Positions 40,858 through 49,415 are shown, numbered from the stretch's first letter. The stretch: 55,767 nt of DNA from Lysobacter antibioticus HS124 (GCF_000336385.2 NZ_HG424473.1:1-55767); one strand, 5' to 3'. Notes: a model not told the origin generated them from the sequence alone. Program-made: numbers and translations.

Positions 40858-41376
40858 ATGACCGCCGAACGCGATTTCATTCCCCTGAATCTGTGCGTGT
40901 TGACCGTGTCGGACACGCGCACCCTGGCCGAAGACAGCTCCGGCGACTATCTGGTGCAATCGCTGAGCGACGCCGGCCACCGCCTGGCCGAGCGCGCGCT
41001 GTTGCCCGACGACCGCTACCGGATGCGCGCGGTCGTCTCGCAGTGGATCGCCGATCCAGCGGTCGACGGCATCCTGGTCACCGGCGGCACCGGCTTCACC
41101 GGTCGCGATTCGACTCCGGAAGCGCTGCTGCCGTTGCTGGACAAGGAGATGCCGGGTTTCGGCGAGCTGTTCCGCGCGATCAGCTTCGATGAGATCGGCA
41201 CCTCGACCCTGCAATCGCGCGCGTTCGCCGGCCTGGCCAACGCCACCTTCCTGTTCTGCCTGCCGGGGTCGACCTCGGCCTGCCGCACCGCCTGGGACAA
41301 GATCGTCCGCGCTCAGCTCGACGCGCGTACCAAGCCGTGCAATCTCGCCACCCTGCGTCCGCGCCTGAAGGAGTGA
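40858..41376 (+). CDS. moaB: Molybdenum cofactor biosynthesis protein MoaB
   Basis: 172 residues of the MogA/MoaB fold. These proteins adenylylate molybdopterin; E. coli MoaB itself is dispensable. Motifs: LTVSDTRTLAEDSSGDYL at the N-terminus, VTGGTGFTGRDSTPEA (the molybdopterin-binding GGTG), and FCLPGSTSACRTAW. Six nt separate its stop from the next ATG, and the following two genes overlap, so moaB-XRE-ppk2 form a likely operon. Confidence 0.94.
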   Translation: MTAERDFIPLNLCVLTVSDTRTLAEDSSGDYLVQSLSDAGHRLAERALLPDDRYRMRAVVSQWIADPAVDGILVTGGTGFTGRDSTPEALLPLLDKEMPGFGELFRAISFDEIGTSTLQSRAFAGLANATFLFCLPGSTSACRTAWDKIVRAQLDARTKPCNLATLRPRLKE

Positions 41377-41381
41377 TCGGC

Positions 41382-41759
41382 ATGTCGTTGGACACGACCT
41401 TGCGTTTGCTGGCCAAGGCCAGCGGCCTCAGCGTCGCCGACCTGGCCACCGCGATACCGCGCGCCGGCGCGGCGACGGTCAGCGCCTGGCTGCGCGGCGA
41501 GAAACTGCCCGGCAAGGATCAGCTCGATGCGCTCGCGCGCGCCTTCGGCGTGCCGGCCGGCGCCCTGCTGGCCGAACTGGCCAGCACCCTGGACCCGGCC
41601 CGCACCCAGGGCGAACACGATCTGCTCGCCGCCTACCGCGCGCTCAACTCGCGCCAGCAAGGCGCCCTGCTCGAGGTCGCCGCCGGCATGGCCGGCACCC
41701 GCCGCAGCGCGCCGCCGCGCACGCCGCGCAAACGCGCAAGCAAGAAGGCCGCCCGATGA
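41382..41759 (+). CDS. Small XRE-family DNA-binding protein
   Basis: 125 residues. An N-terminal helix-turn-helix (about residues 5-65) reads LLAKASGLSVADLATAIPRAG..VSAWLRGEKLPGKDQLDALARAFGV, the Cro/C1 pattern. A second helical stretch and a highly basic C-terminus (PRKRASKKAAR) follow. GGAG precedes the ATG at 41382. It overlaps ppk2 (ATGA), so it is co-translated with a polyphosphate kinase; it may regulate this operon, which is inference. Confidence 0.85.
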   Translation: MSLDTTLRLLAKASGLSVADLATAIPRAGAATVSAWLRGEKLPGKDQLDALARAFGVPAGALLAELASTLDPARTQGEHDLLAAYRALNSRQQGALLEVAAGMAGTRRSAPPRTPRKRASKKAAR

Positions 41760-42553
41760 GCAAGCCGCTCAAGCGCAAGGAATACGAAGCCCAGCTCGAA
41801 CCTTTGCAGCTGGAGCTGGTGGCGATGGCGCGCTGGCTGCAGCACAGCGGCCGGCGCGTGGCGGTGCTGCTGGAAGGCCGCGACACTGCCGGCAAGGGCG
41901 GCGTGGTCGGCGCCCTGTCCGACCACCTCAACCCGCGCCAGTGCCGCATCGTCGCGCTGTCCAAGCCCAGCGAACGCGAGAGCGGGCAGTGGTATTTCCA
42001 GCGCTACGTGCCGCATCTGCCGGCCGCCGGCGAGATCGTCCTGTTCGATCGCAGTTGGTACAACCGCGCCGGCGTCGAACGGGTAATGGGCTTCGCCACG
42101 CCGGAGCAGGTCCAGGCCTTCCTGCGCCAGGCGCCGGCGTTCGAGAAGTTGCTGACCGACGACGGCATCCTGCTGTTCAAGTATTGGCTGTGCTGCGACC
42201 AGGAACAGCAGGAGCAGCGCTTCGCCGAACGCCTGGAAGACCCGCTCAAGCGCTGGAAGCTGTCGCCGATCGACTTGGGCGCGCGGAAGCACTACGACGA
42301 TTACACCCAGGCGCGCGAAGCCATGCTCGAAGCGACCCACACCGCGCATGCGCCGTGGACCCTGGTCGATTTCAACGATCAACGCCAAGGCCGGCTGAGC
42401 CTGATCCGCGATCTGCTCTCGCGCTTGCCGGATACCAAGATCGAACCGGCGCCGCTGAAGTTCCCCAAGCTCAAGGGCAAGCCGTCGACGGAACGCTACG
42501 GGGTGGTGCAGCCGATCCCGGCGACCGGCAACAAGCGCAAGAAGACCGATTGA
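41756..42553 (+). CDS. ppk2: Polyphosphate kinase 2 family protein
   Basis: 265 residues, one PPK2 domain. PPK2 enzymes phosphorylate nucleotides using polyphosphate. Walker A is EGRDTAGKGGVV (about residues 38-49), Walker B and lid are LFDRSWYNRAGVERVMGF, and FKYWLCCDQEQQEQRF follows. One-domain class I enzymes usually convert NDP to NTP; the class is not provable by eye. A basic tail (NKRKKTD) ends the protein. Coupled to the small XRE gene by an ATGA overlap. Confidence 0.93.
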   Translation: MSKPLKRKEYEAQLEPLQLELVAMARWLQHSGRRVAVLLEGRDTAGKGGVVGALSDHLNPRQCRIVALSKPSERESGQWYFQRYVPHLPAAGEIVLFDRSWYNRAGVERVMGFATPEQVQAFLRQAPAFEKLLTDDGILLFKYWLCCDQEQQEQRFAERLEDPLKRWKLSPIDLGARKHYDDYTQAREAMLEATHTAHAPWTLVDFNDQRQGRLSLIRDLLSRLPDTKIEPAPLKFPKLKGKPSTERYGVVQPIPATGNKRKKTD

Positions 42554-42564
42554 CGCCGCCCTTA

Positions 42565-42733
42565 TGTAGGAGCGGCGTGAGCCGCGACCAACCGAAGAGA
42601 TGTGCGAAAGCGCGTTCCCCCCGAAGCCCGGATCTGCGGCCGCGCGTCGGCGAATCCAAAGCCCGCATCCGGTCTTCCGCCGAAACGCTGGCGTACACCG
42701 CTGCGGTTGGTCGCGGCTCACGCCGCTCCTACA
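42565..42733. repeat. 169-bp element with 30-bp perfect terminal inverted repeats
   Basis: The ends, 42565-42594 and 42704-42733, are perfect reverse complements over 30 bp, beginning TGTAGGAGCGGCGTGAGC. There is no transposase. It sits between the convergent ppk2 and XRE-family genes, so it may act as a shared transcription end. A degenerate relative is at 38331. Elements with this terminal sequence are, from memory, common between genes in Xanthomonadales and Pseudomonas (REP/BIME-like). Confidence 0.85.
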
Positions 42734-42762
42734 GGAAGGCGGACAACGCGAGAAACCGGTTA

Positions 42763-43524
42763 TCAGCCCGACGGCTGCGGCCCGTCGCCCTGCGAACGCC
42801 GGAACGGGTGGAACAGTTGCAACAGCCAGGGCTTCTGCGCCAGCACCAGGCTGACGCCGACCCGCTCCTGCGCGCTCAGGGCCGCGTCGCGCGCCAGCAG
42901 CGCGTCGAACTCGCGCGCCACTTCGCCCAGGCGCTGCTTGAGTTCGCGGATGCCGGCGATGCTCAGCGAGCCGCTGAGCAGCAACAGCACGTCCTGCTCG
43001 CCGTCGAAGGGGTCGGCGAAAAAGTCGCCGAGCAGATGGTGGCGGAAATAGCGTTCCATCGGGCCGTCCGCGCGCCAACGGAAGTTGCGTGCGGTCAGCG
43101 GCCGGCCGCGGTTGCCGGGCATCAGCTCGATGATGCCGAGCCGGTCCAGGCGCACCATCAGCTGGGTCCAGCGCACGTCGTCGAAGACGAAATGCGCCTG
43201 CACGTCGGCCTGCTTCCAGCGGTTCAGAGTCAGGAACAGCGCCACCAGCAGCGCCGGGTCGTCGACCAGGGCCTGTTCCTGCGCCTCGCTGAGCATGGCC
43301 ATCGGCGCGCGGCCGCGCCCGGCCTCGGCGCTGAGTTCGGCCAGGCCGATGTCGAGCACTTCGCAGATCTGCTCCAGGCGGCGCAGGCTCATCGCCCGGC
43401 GCGAGAACATGCGCTTGACCGCCGCCTCGCTGAGCTTGAGCCGGCCGGCCAGGTCGCGATAGGTCAGCTCCTGCGCGCGCAGGAACCGCTTGAGGGCATC
43501 GACGAGTTCGAGGGTAAGCGCCAT
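42763..43524 (-). CDS. XRE-family transcriptional regulator with unknown C-terminal domain
   Basis: 253 residues. Residues 1-65 form a helix-turn-helix (LTYRDLAGRLKLSEAAVKRMFSRRAMSLRRLEQICEVLDIG). The remaining 190 residues include RWRADGPMERYFRHHLLGDFF and LSIAGIRELKQRLGEVAREFDAL and match no family I can name. I chose ATG 43524. A palindrome overlapping a possible -10 box sits two bases upstream and no Shine-Dalgarno is visible, suggesting an autoregulated, leaderless mRNA. Confidence 0.85.
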   Translation of the reverse strand: MALTLELVDALKRFLRAQELTYRDLAGRLKLSEAAVKRMFSRRAMSLRRLEQICEVLDIGLAELSAEAGRGRAPMAMLSEAQEQALVDDPALLVALFLTLNRWKQADVQAHFVFDDVRWTQLMVRLDRLGIIELMPGNRGRPLTARNFRWRADGPMERYFRHHLLGDFFADPFDGEQDVLLLLSGSLSIAGIRELKQRLGEVAREFDALLARDAALSAQERVGVSLVLAQKPWLLQLFHPFRRSQGDGPQPSG

Positions 43525-43526
43525 GG

Positions 43527-43543
43527 GTAGCAAAATACGCTAC
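43527..43543 (-). promoter_or_regulatory. Palindromic operator overlapping a -10 box
   Basis: GTAGC-N7-GCTAC inverted repeat. On the minus strand its centre reads TATTTT, a -10-like hexamer 7 nt from the regulator's ATG; a weak TCGGAT lies 17 bp further upstream. Binding here would block transcription of the adjacent XRE gene and perhaps influence the divergent gene. Confidence 0.5.
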
Positions 43544-43636
43544 TGACGATGGAAATCCGAGCCACCTTGTCGATGATTGTTGCCAGTCGCCGCGGGGCGT
43601 CCGAGTCTGGCCACGGTCCCGAACGAGGTGGCGCGA

Positions 43637-44080
43637 GTGCCAAGGATTGCCGACCGTCTGCTTCCCCTGGTTCTGGCCGTTTCGGCAGCCGCTGGCCCGC
43701 TGGCAGGGACGCCAGCCTTTGCGGCGGTGCAGTCCGACGGCCTGAGCCGTCAGTCCGAGGCCAGTCTGGCGGCCTCGGTGGACGTCCCGGCCGCCGCGGC
43801 GCAGGCCTTGTCGCAAGGGGCGCGCTTCTCGGTCGCGGCGATCGAAGCCAGCGCCCAGGGCGCCGCGGTCACGGTCTCGGCCGCCGCCGCAGGCACCTCG
43901 ATCGTGATCGCCTTGTCGGCGCAGCAGGCCGCACGGCTAGGCCTCAAGGTCGGCCAAGCGGTGGTGGTGACCGTGGTCGCCTCCGGCTGGCTGATCGGCA
44001 CCGTCGCCGGCGAGGCGCTGTGCTTCGTCCCCAACGAGCGCGCCCGCGCGCTGATGCACAGCGAGCGCATGGGCTCATGA
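43637..44080 (+). CDS. Secreted protein of unknown function
   Basis: 147 residues from the GTG at 43637. A signal peptide is clear (RLLPLVLAVSAAAGPLAG..AFA, about residues 7-28). The mature part is alanine-rich, with a stretch of strongly alternating hydrophobics (AAVTVSAAAAGTSIVIALSAQQAARLGL, in part) and a C-terminal hydrophobic segment. I do not recognise the family. The start is ambiguous: the preferred GTG has AGGTGG five bases upstream; other GTG and TTG codons lie further upstream. Its stop overlaps the DUF2145 start (ATGA), so the two are produced together. Confidence 0.7.
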   Translation: MPRIADRLLPLVLAVSAAAGPLAGTPAFAAVQSDGLSRQSEASLAASVDVPAAAAQALSQGARFSVAAIEASAQGAAVTVSAAAAGTSIVIALSAQQAARLGLKVGQAVVVTVVASGWLIGTVAGEALCFVPNERARALMHSERMGS

Positions 44081-44922
44081 GCGCCGCCCTCCGCCCTCGC
44101 GTACTGCGCGCCCTGCTGTGGGCCGCCTCATTGACCTTGCCACTGCATCCGCTCGCCGCCGCGGCCGGCACCGGCTGCGAGCACCGCAGCCTCGGCGCGG
44201 ACAAGCTCGCCGCCGCGGCGCAAACCGCCCTGACCGTCGCCGACGCGCTGGAGCGGCGCGATGCGCCCCTGGCCCTGGTGGCGCGGGTCGGCACCGACCT
44301 GTCGGCGCAGGGCTTGGTCTACAGCCATATCGGCTTCGTGGTCCGCGACCATCGCGCCGGGCGCTGGACCGCGGTGCATCTGCTCAACGAGTGCGGCAGC
44401 GATCGCTCCGGCCTGTACACCCAGGGGCTGGTGAATTTCTTCGCCGACGACCTGGTCAACCAGGACGCGCGCATCGTCTGGCTGGAGCAGGCACTCGCGC
44501 AGCGCCTGGCCAATCGCCTGCGTGCGCTGCCGCAGCAATCGCTGCATCAACCGCATTACAACCTGATCGCTCGCCCGGGCAGCGCCGCGTACCAGAACTC
44601 CACCGCCTGGGTGCTGGAAACCGTGGGCGCATCCTTGAACGAAGGCGTTTCCGGCGCCGGCCGCGGCCCGGCCTATCGCGCCGCCGAGCGCGACGGTTTT
44701 CGTCCCGACCGGGTGCGCATCCCCTATTCCAAACGCGTGCTGGGCGGTCTGTTCGGCAGCAATATCGCTTTCACCGACCACCCGGTGAGCACGCGGCTGG
44801 GCGGCGACTATCCGGTGGTGACGGTGCGCGCGATCGTCGAGTACCTGGTACGCAGCGGACGGGTGCAGGCGCAACAGGAGTGGCGCGGCGGGTATGAAAT
44901 GGAGCGGCTGGGGGCGTTGTGA
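44077..44922 (+). CDS. DUF2145 family secreted protein
   Basis: 281 residues with a signal peptide (VLRALLWAASLTLPLHPLAAAA, in part, residues 9-30). The core shows the DUF2145 landmarks ALVARVGTDLSAQGLVYSHIGFVVRD (His84), VHLLNECG, LYTQGLVNFF and YNLIARP..YQNSTAWVLE. Function is unknown. The order of a His followed much later by an Asn-Ser-Thr motif recalls circularly permuted NlpC/P60 (YiiX-like) enzymes, but the usual catalytic Cys is not at that place; that comparison is my inference. Coupled to the preceding secreted protein. Confidence 0.82.
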   Translation: MSAALRPRVLRALLWAASLTLPLHPLAAAAGTGCEHRSLGADKLAAAAQTALTVADALERRDAPLALVARVGTDLSAQGLVYSHIGFVVRDHRAGRWTAVHLLNECGSDRSGLYTQGLVNFFADDLVNQDARIVWLEQALAQRLANRLRALPQQSLHQPHYNLIARPGSAAYQNSTAWVLETVGASLNEGVSGAGRGPAYRAAERDGFRPDRVRIPYSKRVLGGLFGSNIAFTDHPVSTRLGGDYPVVTVRAIVEYLVRSGRVQAQQEWRGGYEMERLGAL

Positions 44923-45022
44923 TCGGTGGGCCGGTGCCTGATCGCGCAGGCGGCAGCCCAGCGTCCCGACCCTTTTTCAAAGAACGAACCGCCCGCGAGG
45001 ACGGGAGGGCGACGCGGCTGAT

Positions 45023-45292
45023 TCAGCCGCAGAGGAAGCCGGAGCCGGCTTCGGTTTCGTCGGCCGGCTCGCGCTGCAGCGAGTCCACGCGCGCGTTCGG
45101 CGGCCCCTGCCGCAGCCACTGCGCCAGACGTTCGATCGCGGCTTCGTCGCCGGCGGCGAGCACTTCGACCCAGCCGTCGGCGAGGTTGTTGGCATAGCCG
45201 CGCAAGCCCAGGGTTCGCGCCTGTTCGCGGGTGCTGGCGCGGAACCACACGCCCTGCACCTTGCCGCTGACGAAGAAGCGCGCGGCGCTCAC
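45023..45292 (-). CDS. Acylphosphatase
   Basis: 89 residues, the size of bacterial acylphosphatases, which hydrolyse carboxyl-phosphate bonds. The catalytic Arg is in GKVQGVWFRAST and the catalytic Asn in GYANNLADGWVEV. It starts with GTG overlapping the stop of the upstream lipoprotein gene (GTGA), so it is translated with it. Physiological substrate is unknown. Confidence 0.95.
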   Translation of the reverse strand: MSAARFFVSGKVQGVWFRASTREQARTLGLRGYANNLADGWVEVLAAGDEAAIERLAQWLRQGPPNARVDSLQREPADETEAGSGFLCG

Positions 45293-45972
45293 GTGTTACC
45301 GCCCGAAGGGCCTCCATCCCGGCCCGCTTGCGGCGCCGCTGCTGCTGCGGATTTCTCGCCCGGCTTCGGCGCTGCCGGCGCCTCGCCGGGTTTCGGCCCA
45401 CCCGCCCTGGCGATCGCCTCTTCGATCTTCTTCGCGTCGACCGGGCCGAGGAATTTCTCGGCGACCTTGCCGTCCGGCGCGATCAGATACGACATCGGCA
45501 GGCCGCGCGGCGTGTCGAAGGCCGGCGGCGGCGAGGCCACGTCGACCAAGGCGATCGGGTAGGACACCGGATGCTCCTTGAGGAAGGCCTGCATGTCCGC
45601 CGGCTCGATCTCCTCGTAGGCCAGGCCGATCACTTCGATGTGCTCGCGCATGGCGTCCAGCGCCGACAGCTCCGGCATTTCCTTGATGCAGGGGCCGCAC
45701 CAGGTCGCCCAGAAGTTGATCAGCACCCAGCGCCCGCGATGCTCGGCCAGATCGAACGTCTTGCCGTCCAATGTGGCGATGCGCAGCCCCGGGGTGTCGC
45801 TCGTCGACGCTGCTGCCGGTGCCGGTGCCGGTGCTGGTGCTGGTGCTGGTGCCGGCGCAGCCTGCGCCGCGGGCGCCGGCTTGGCGGTGTCGGCCGGCGG
45901 CGTTTGCGGCTGGCAGGCCGCCAGCGCCAATGCGGCGACCGGCAACAGGCATCGGATGTACGGACGGATCAT
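45289..45972 (-). CDS. TlpA-like thioredoxin-fold lipoprotein
   Basis: 227 residues. Lipobox LALAAC (Cys20) anchors it to a membrane. An Ala-Pro repeat linker (about 31-54) leads to a thioredoxin-like domain with the redox motif WCGPC (Cys92, Cys95) and the cis-proline loop GLPMSYLI. It should reduce or exchange disulfides outside the cytoplasm. The last 35 residues are a Pro/Gly/Ala-rich tail. The linker is encoded by a hexanucleotide tandem repeat and may vary in length. Located after a YihY protein and overlapping the acylphosphatase gene. Confidence 0.92.
   Translation of the reverse strand: MIRPYIRCLLPVAALALAACQPQTPPADTAKPAPAAQAAPAPAPAPAPAPAPAAASTSDTPGLRIATLDGKTFDLAEHRGRWVLINFWATWCGPCIKEMPELSALDAMREHIEVIGLAYEEIEPADMQAFLKEHPVSYPIALVDVASPPPAFDTPRGLPMSYLIAPDGKVAEKFLGPVDAKKIEEAIARAGGPKPGEAPAAPKPGEKSAAAAAPQAGRDGGPSGGNT
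45818..45853. repeat. Hexanucleotide tandem repeat in the TlpA-like gene
   Basis: Six consecutive copies of GGTGCY, flanked by degenerate copies, encode (Ala-Pro)n in the linker of the lipoprotein. Copy-number change would alter linker length in steps of two residues without frameshift. Confidence 0.85.
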
Positions 45973-45974
45973 GG

Positions 45975-47240
45975 TCACTCCTCTTCGGCGTGGATGCTGG
46001 ACACGCGCCGCTTCATCAGCGCGCGCAGCGGCACCCGCAACTCGTCCATCGCCGCCATCGCCGACTGGCCCAGCGAGTCGTCGCGGCAGGGCAGCACCGC
46101 CTCGGCGATGGGGATGCGCAGGTTGCAGGCTTCGTACAGTTCGCCCAGCGACAGCTCGTCGAGGTCGCGCGCCAGCAGCCATTCGCCGTTCTCGGCCCGG
46201 CGCACCACGTTGATCTCGCCGAGTTGCTCCAGCATCTGCTGGATCAGGGCGTCGGTCAGCATCGGCTCGAGCTGCTGGATCTCGTCGATGTGCAGGCCGC
46301 GGCCGAGCTTGCGCGCGCCGTTGAAGCGCGCCAGCAGGCGCAGCAGGCCGTACATCTCGAAGCCCAGCGGCAGCCGCATCGACGCCGGCTGATAGCGGAA
46401 GGCCGAAATCGAGGAGGACAGCGAAGCGCCGAGCAGTACCGCGATCCAGCTCAGGTAGATCCACAGCAGGAAGATCGGCACGAAGGCCAGGGTGCCGTAG
46501 ATCTTCGAGTACGAACCGAAGCTGCCGAGGTAGAAGCCGATGCCGCTCTTGATCAGCTCGAACAACACCATCGCCAGGAACGCGCCGGCGATCGCGTGCC
46601 GCCATTTGATCGTGCGGTGCGGCACCACCCGGTAGATCGCGGCGAAGGCGATCCACTCCAGCGCCATCGGCGCGGTGCGCAGCAGCAGGCCCTCCAGCCA
46701 GCGCCCGGGCTCGGTGGCGAACACGTCCATGGCGAAGAAACGCGCCGAGATCGCCAGGCTGGCCGCGGCCAACAGCGCGCCCAGGGTCAGCACGGTCCAA
46801 TACACCAGGAAACGGCCCAGGCGCGGCCGCGGCGAGTGGATGCGCCAGATCCGGTTGAATGCCGCCTCGACCCCGTTGAGGGTGATCAGCAGCGACACCA
46901 CCAGGGCGATCACGCCGGCGGTGGTCAGCTGGCCGGCATTGGCCGAGAACTGTTTGAGATAGCTCTCCACCGAACGCGCTGCGGAGGGCACGAAGTTGGA
47001 GAAGATGTAGTCGCTGAGCCGGTCGCTCCACTCGCCGAACATCGGGAACGCCGACAGCACCCCGAACACCACCATCGACAGCGGCACCAGCGCGAACACG
47101 GTGGTGTAGGACAGGGCGCCGGCGGCCTGGAACAGATTGTCGTCGAGGAAGCGCCGGGCCAGGAAGCGGAAGAACGTGCCGATGCGGGCGCGGTCGCGCA
47201 CCCGTTCGCTCCAGCGGTAGATCGAGTCCAGGGGTTCCAT
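45975..47240 (-). CDS. YihY/virulence factor BrkB family inner-membrane protein
   Basis: 421 residues. The N-terminal 290 residues have six predicted membrane segments with the family pattern (FQAAGALSYTTVFALVPLSMV, LIKSGIGFYLGSFGSYSKIYGTLAFVPIFLLWIYLSW, in parts). A cytoplasmic extension of about 130 residues follows, including LEPMLTDALIQQMLEQLGEINVV, which looks like a winged-helix segment. Earlier annotation of this family as RNase BN is not supported; function is unknown. I start at MEPLDSIYRW (47240). It lies 2 bp before the lipoprotein gene. Confidence 0.92.
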   Translation of the reverse strand: MEPLDSIYRWSERVRDRARIGTFFRFLARRFLDDNLFQAAGALSYTTVFALVPLSMVVFGVLSAFPMFGEWSDRLSDYIFSNFVPSAARSVESYLKQFSANAGQLTTAGVIALVVSLLITLNGVEAAFNRIWRIHSPRPRLGRFLVYWTVLTLGALLAAASLAISARFFAMDVFATEPGRWLEGLLLRTAPMALEWIAFAAIYRVVPHRTIKWRHAIAGAFLAMVLFELIKSGIGFYLGSFGSYSKIYGTLAFVPIFLLWIYLSWIAVLLGASLSSSISAFRYQPASMRLPLGFEMYGLLRLLARFNGARKLGRGLHIDEIQQLEPMLTDALIQQMLEQLGEINVVRRAENGEWLLARDLDELSLGELYEACNLRIPIAEAVLPCRDDSLGQSAMAAMDELRVPLRALMKRRVSSIHAEEE

Positions 47241-47254
47241 CCGCCGCAGGGTAA

Positions 47255-48288
<1,034 letters not shown>

Positions 48289-48363
48289 CCCCGTCCCGCC
48301 GCGCCTGATGGGGATACGCGTGCGGACGGTGCCCGCCGCGGGCCGGCGCCCGCGCTGCGGGCC

Positions 48364-48369
48364 TATAAT
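48364..48369 (+). promoter_or_regulatory. -10 box upstream of the asparaginase-domain gene
   Basis: A perfect TATAAT, 35 nt before the ATG, in GC-rich surroundings. No good -35 is visible at the usual spacing. Confidence 0.5.
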
Positions 48370-48403
48370 CGGGGCCCGTTCCCGACCACGCGACTCACCC
48401 GAG

Positions 48404-48889
48404 ATGGACAAGCTCTGCATCGTCACCACCGGCGGCACGATCGACAAGATCTACTTCGACGACAAGTCCGATTACCAGATCGGCGAACCGCAGATCGGCC
48501 ACATCCTCGACGAGCTCGGCGTCGCGTTCCGTTACAGCGTGATTCCGATCATCCGCAAGGACTCGCTGCACATCACCGCGCAGGACCGCGAGCTGATCCG
48601 CGCCACCATCGCCGCCCAGGACGCGCAGCACGTGCTGGTCACCCACGGCACCGACAGCATGGTCGAAACCGCCAAGGTGCTGGCGACCATCCCCGGCAAG
48701 ACCATCGTCCTGACCGGTGCGCTCAACCCGGCGCGCTTCCGCGGCTCCGACGCCGAGTTCAACATCGGCACCGCGGTCGGCGCCGTGCAGTCGCTGCCGG
48801 CCGGCGTCTATATCGCCATGAACGGCCGCATCTGGGATCCGGCCAAGGTGCGCAAGAACGTCGAGGCCAACCGCTTCGAAGCGATCTGA
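48404..48889 (+). CDS. Single-domain asparaginase-like protein
   Basis: 161 residues, corresponding only to the N-terminal catalytic domain of type I/II asparaginases (about 330 residues). The two threonine motifs are present (TTGGTID with Thr12, THGTDSM with Thr83-Asp84), and Lys151 in KVRKNVEANRF aligns with the catalytic lysine region. The second domain is missing, and the stop is followed by a terminator, so this looks like a complete short gene rather than a recent truncation. Whether it hydrolyses asparagine is unknown; the active site of full-length enzymes needs residues from a neighbouring subunit. Confidence 0.85.
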   Translation: MDKLCIVTTGGTIDKIYFDDKSDYQIGEPQIGHILDELGVAFRYSVIPIIRKDSLHITAQDRELIRATIAAQDAQHVLVTHGTDSMVETAKVLATIPGKTIVLTGALNPARFRGSDAEFNIGTAVGAVQSLPAGVYIAMNGRIWDPAKVRKNVEANRFEAI

Positions 48890-48922
48890 CCCGCGGACGA
48901 CACCCGCAGGTTGCCGGTCCAG

Positions 48923-48950
48923 CGGGCGCCGCCCAGTGGCGCCCGTTCTT
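48923..48950 (+). terminator. Terminator after the asparaginase-domain gene
   Basis: CGGGCGCC / GGCGCCCG stem with a 7-nt loop followed by TTCTT, 33 nt after the stop codon. Confidence 0.7.
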
Positions 48951-49415
48951 CGAAACGATTCCGCAACGCCGCTTGCGGCACCCGCCCGCTACTCGGGCCC
49001 TCGCACCGGATCGCGGCGCCCTCACACGGCGATAGCTACAGCTCCCCTCCTCCAGCCGCAACGCTGGTCTTTTCCAGTCCGCGACTCACCCTCGCCCACC
49101 CGGTCGCCTCCCGCCATGCGCGGCGGGGAAACCGACGCGTATGGCGCATCGGCCCCGCTCGGCAGCGCCATGCACCGGCGCCTGGGCATACTTGGCGTAC
49201 CGCCCGGGGCCTGACCAGTCCCAGCAGCGGGTTGGGCTGGCGGAGTGTGCGGATGAGCGGTTCGCGTTCCCAGGCAAGCCGGGCGCAAGAATGGGCTTTT
49301 CTGCACTGATCCCCCCCAAAGCCCCGCTCGTCGCCCTGAGCACGGCCAAGGGTGGCCTAATTTGGTGATAGAAATCACAATTCAAATTGCTTCCAAGCCT
49401 GGAGCCGCTTCTACC
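48951..49415 (+). other. Region upstream of the ECF sigma gene
   Basis: 465 bp with no convincing gene. Most is GC-rich; the last 60 bp (about 49355-49400) drop sharply in GC and contain a CRP/Clp-type palindrome (49364-49379) and a second palindrome, CAATTCAAATTG (49378-49389). This AT-rich patch probably holds the promoter of the sigma/kinase operon. No standard -35/-10 pair is obvious, so an alternative sigma factor, perhaps the encoded one, may be used. Confidence 0.5.
49364..49379. promoter_or_regulatory. CRP/Clp-type binding site
   Basis: GGTGA-TAGAAA-TCACA fits the TGTGA-N6-TCACA consensus at nine of ten half-site positions. In xanthomonads this sequence is bound by Clp, a CRP homologue that responds to cyclic di-GMP. 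It lies 36 nt before the sigma-factor ATG, a position expected to repress if it overlaps the promoter. Confidence 0.55.

Noticed and set aside
42565-42733. CRISPR-like repeat unit
   Set aside because: Only a single inverted pair with one central segment; there are no regularly spaced direct repeats and no cas genes in the window.
48404-48889. Frameshifted full-length asparaginase
   Set aside because: The sequence after the stop (48890-49020) does not encode a recognisable second asparaginase domain in any frame and contains a terminator hairpin.
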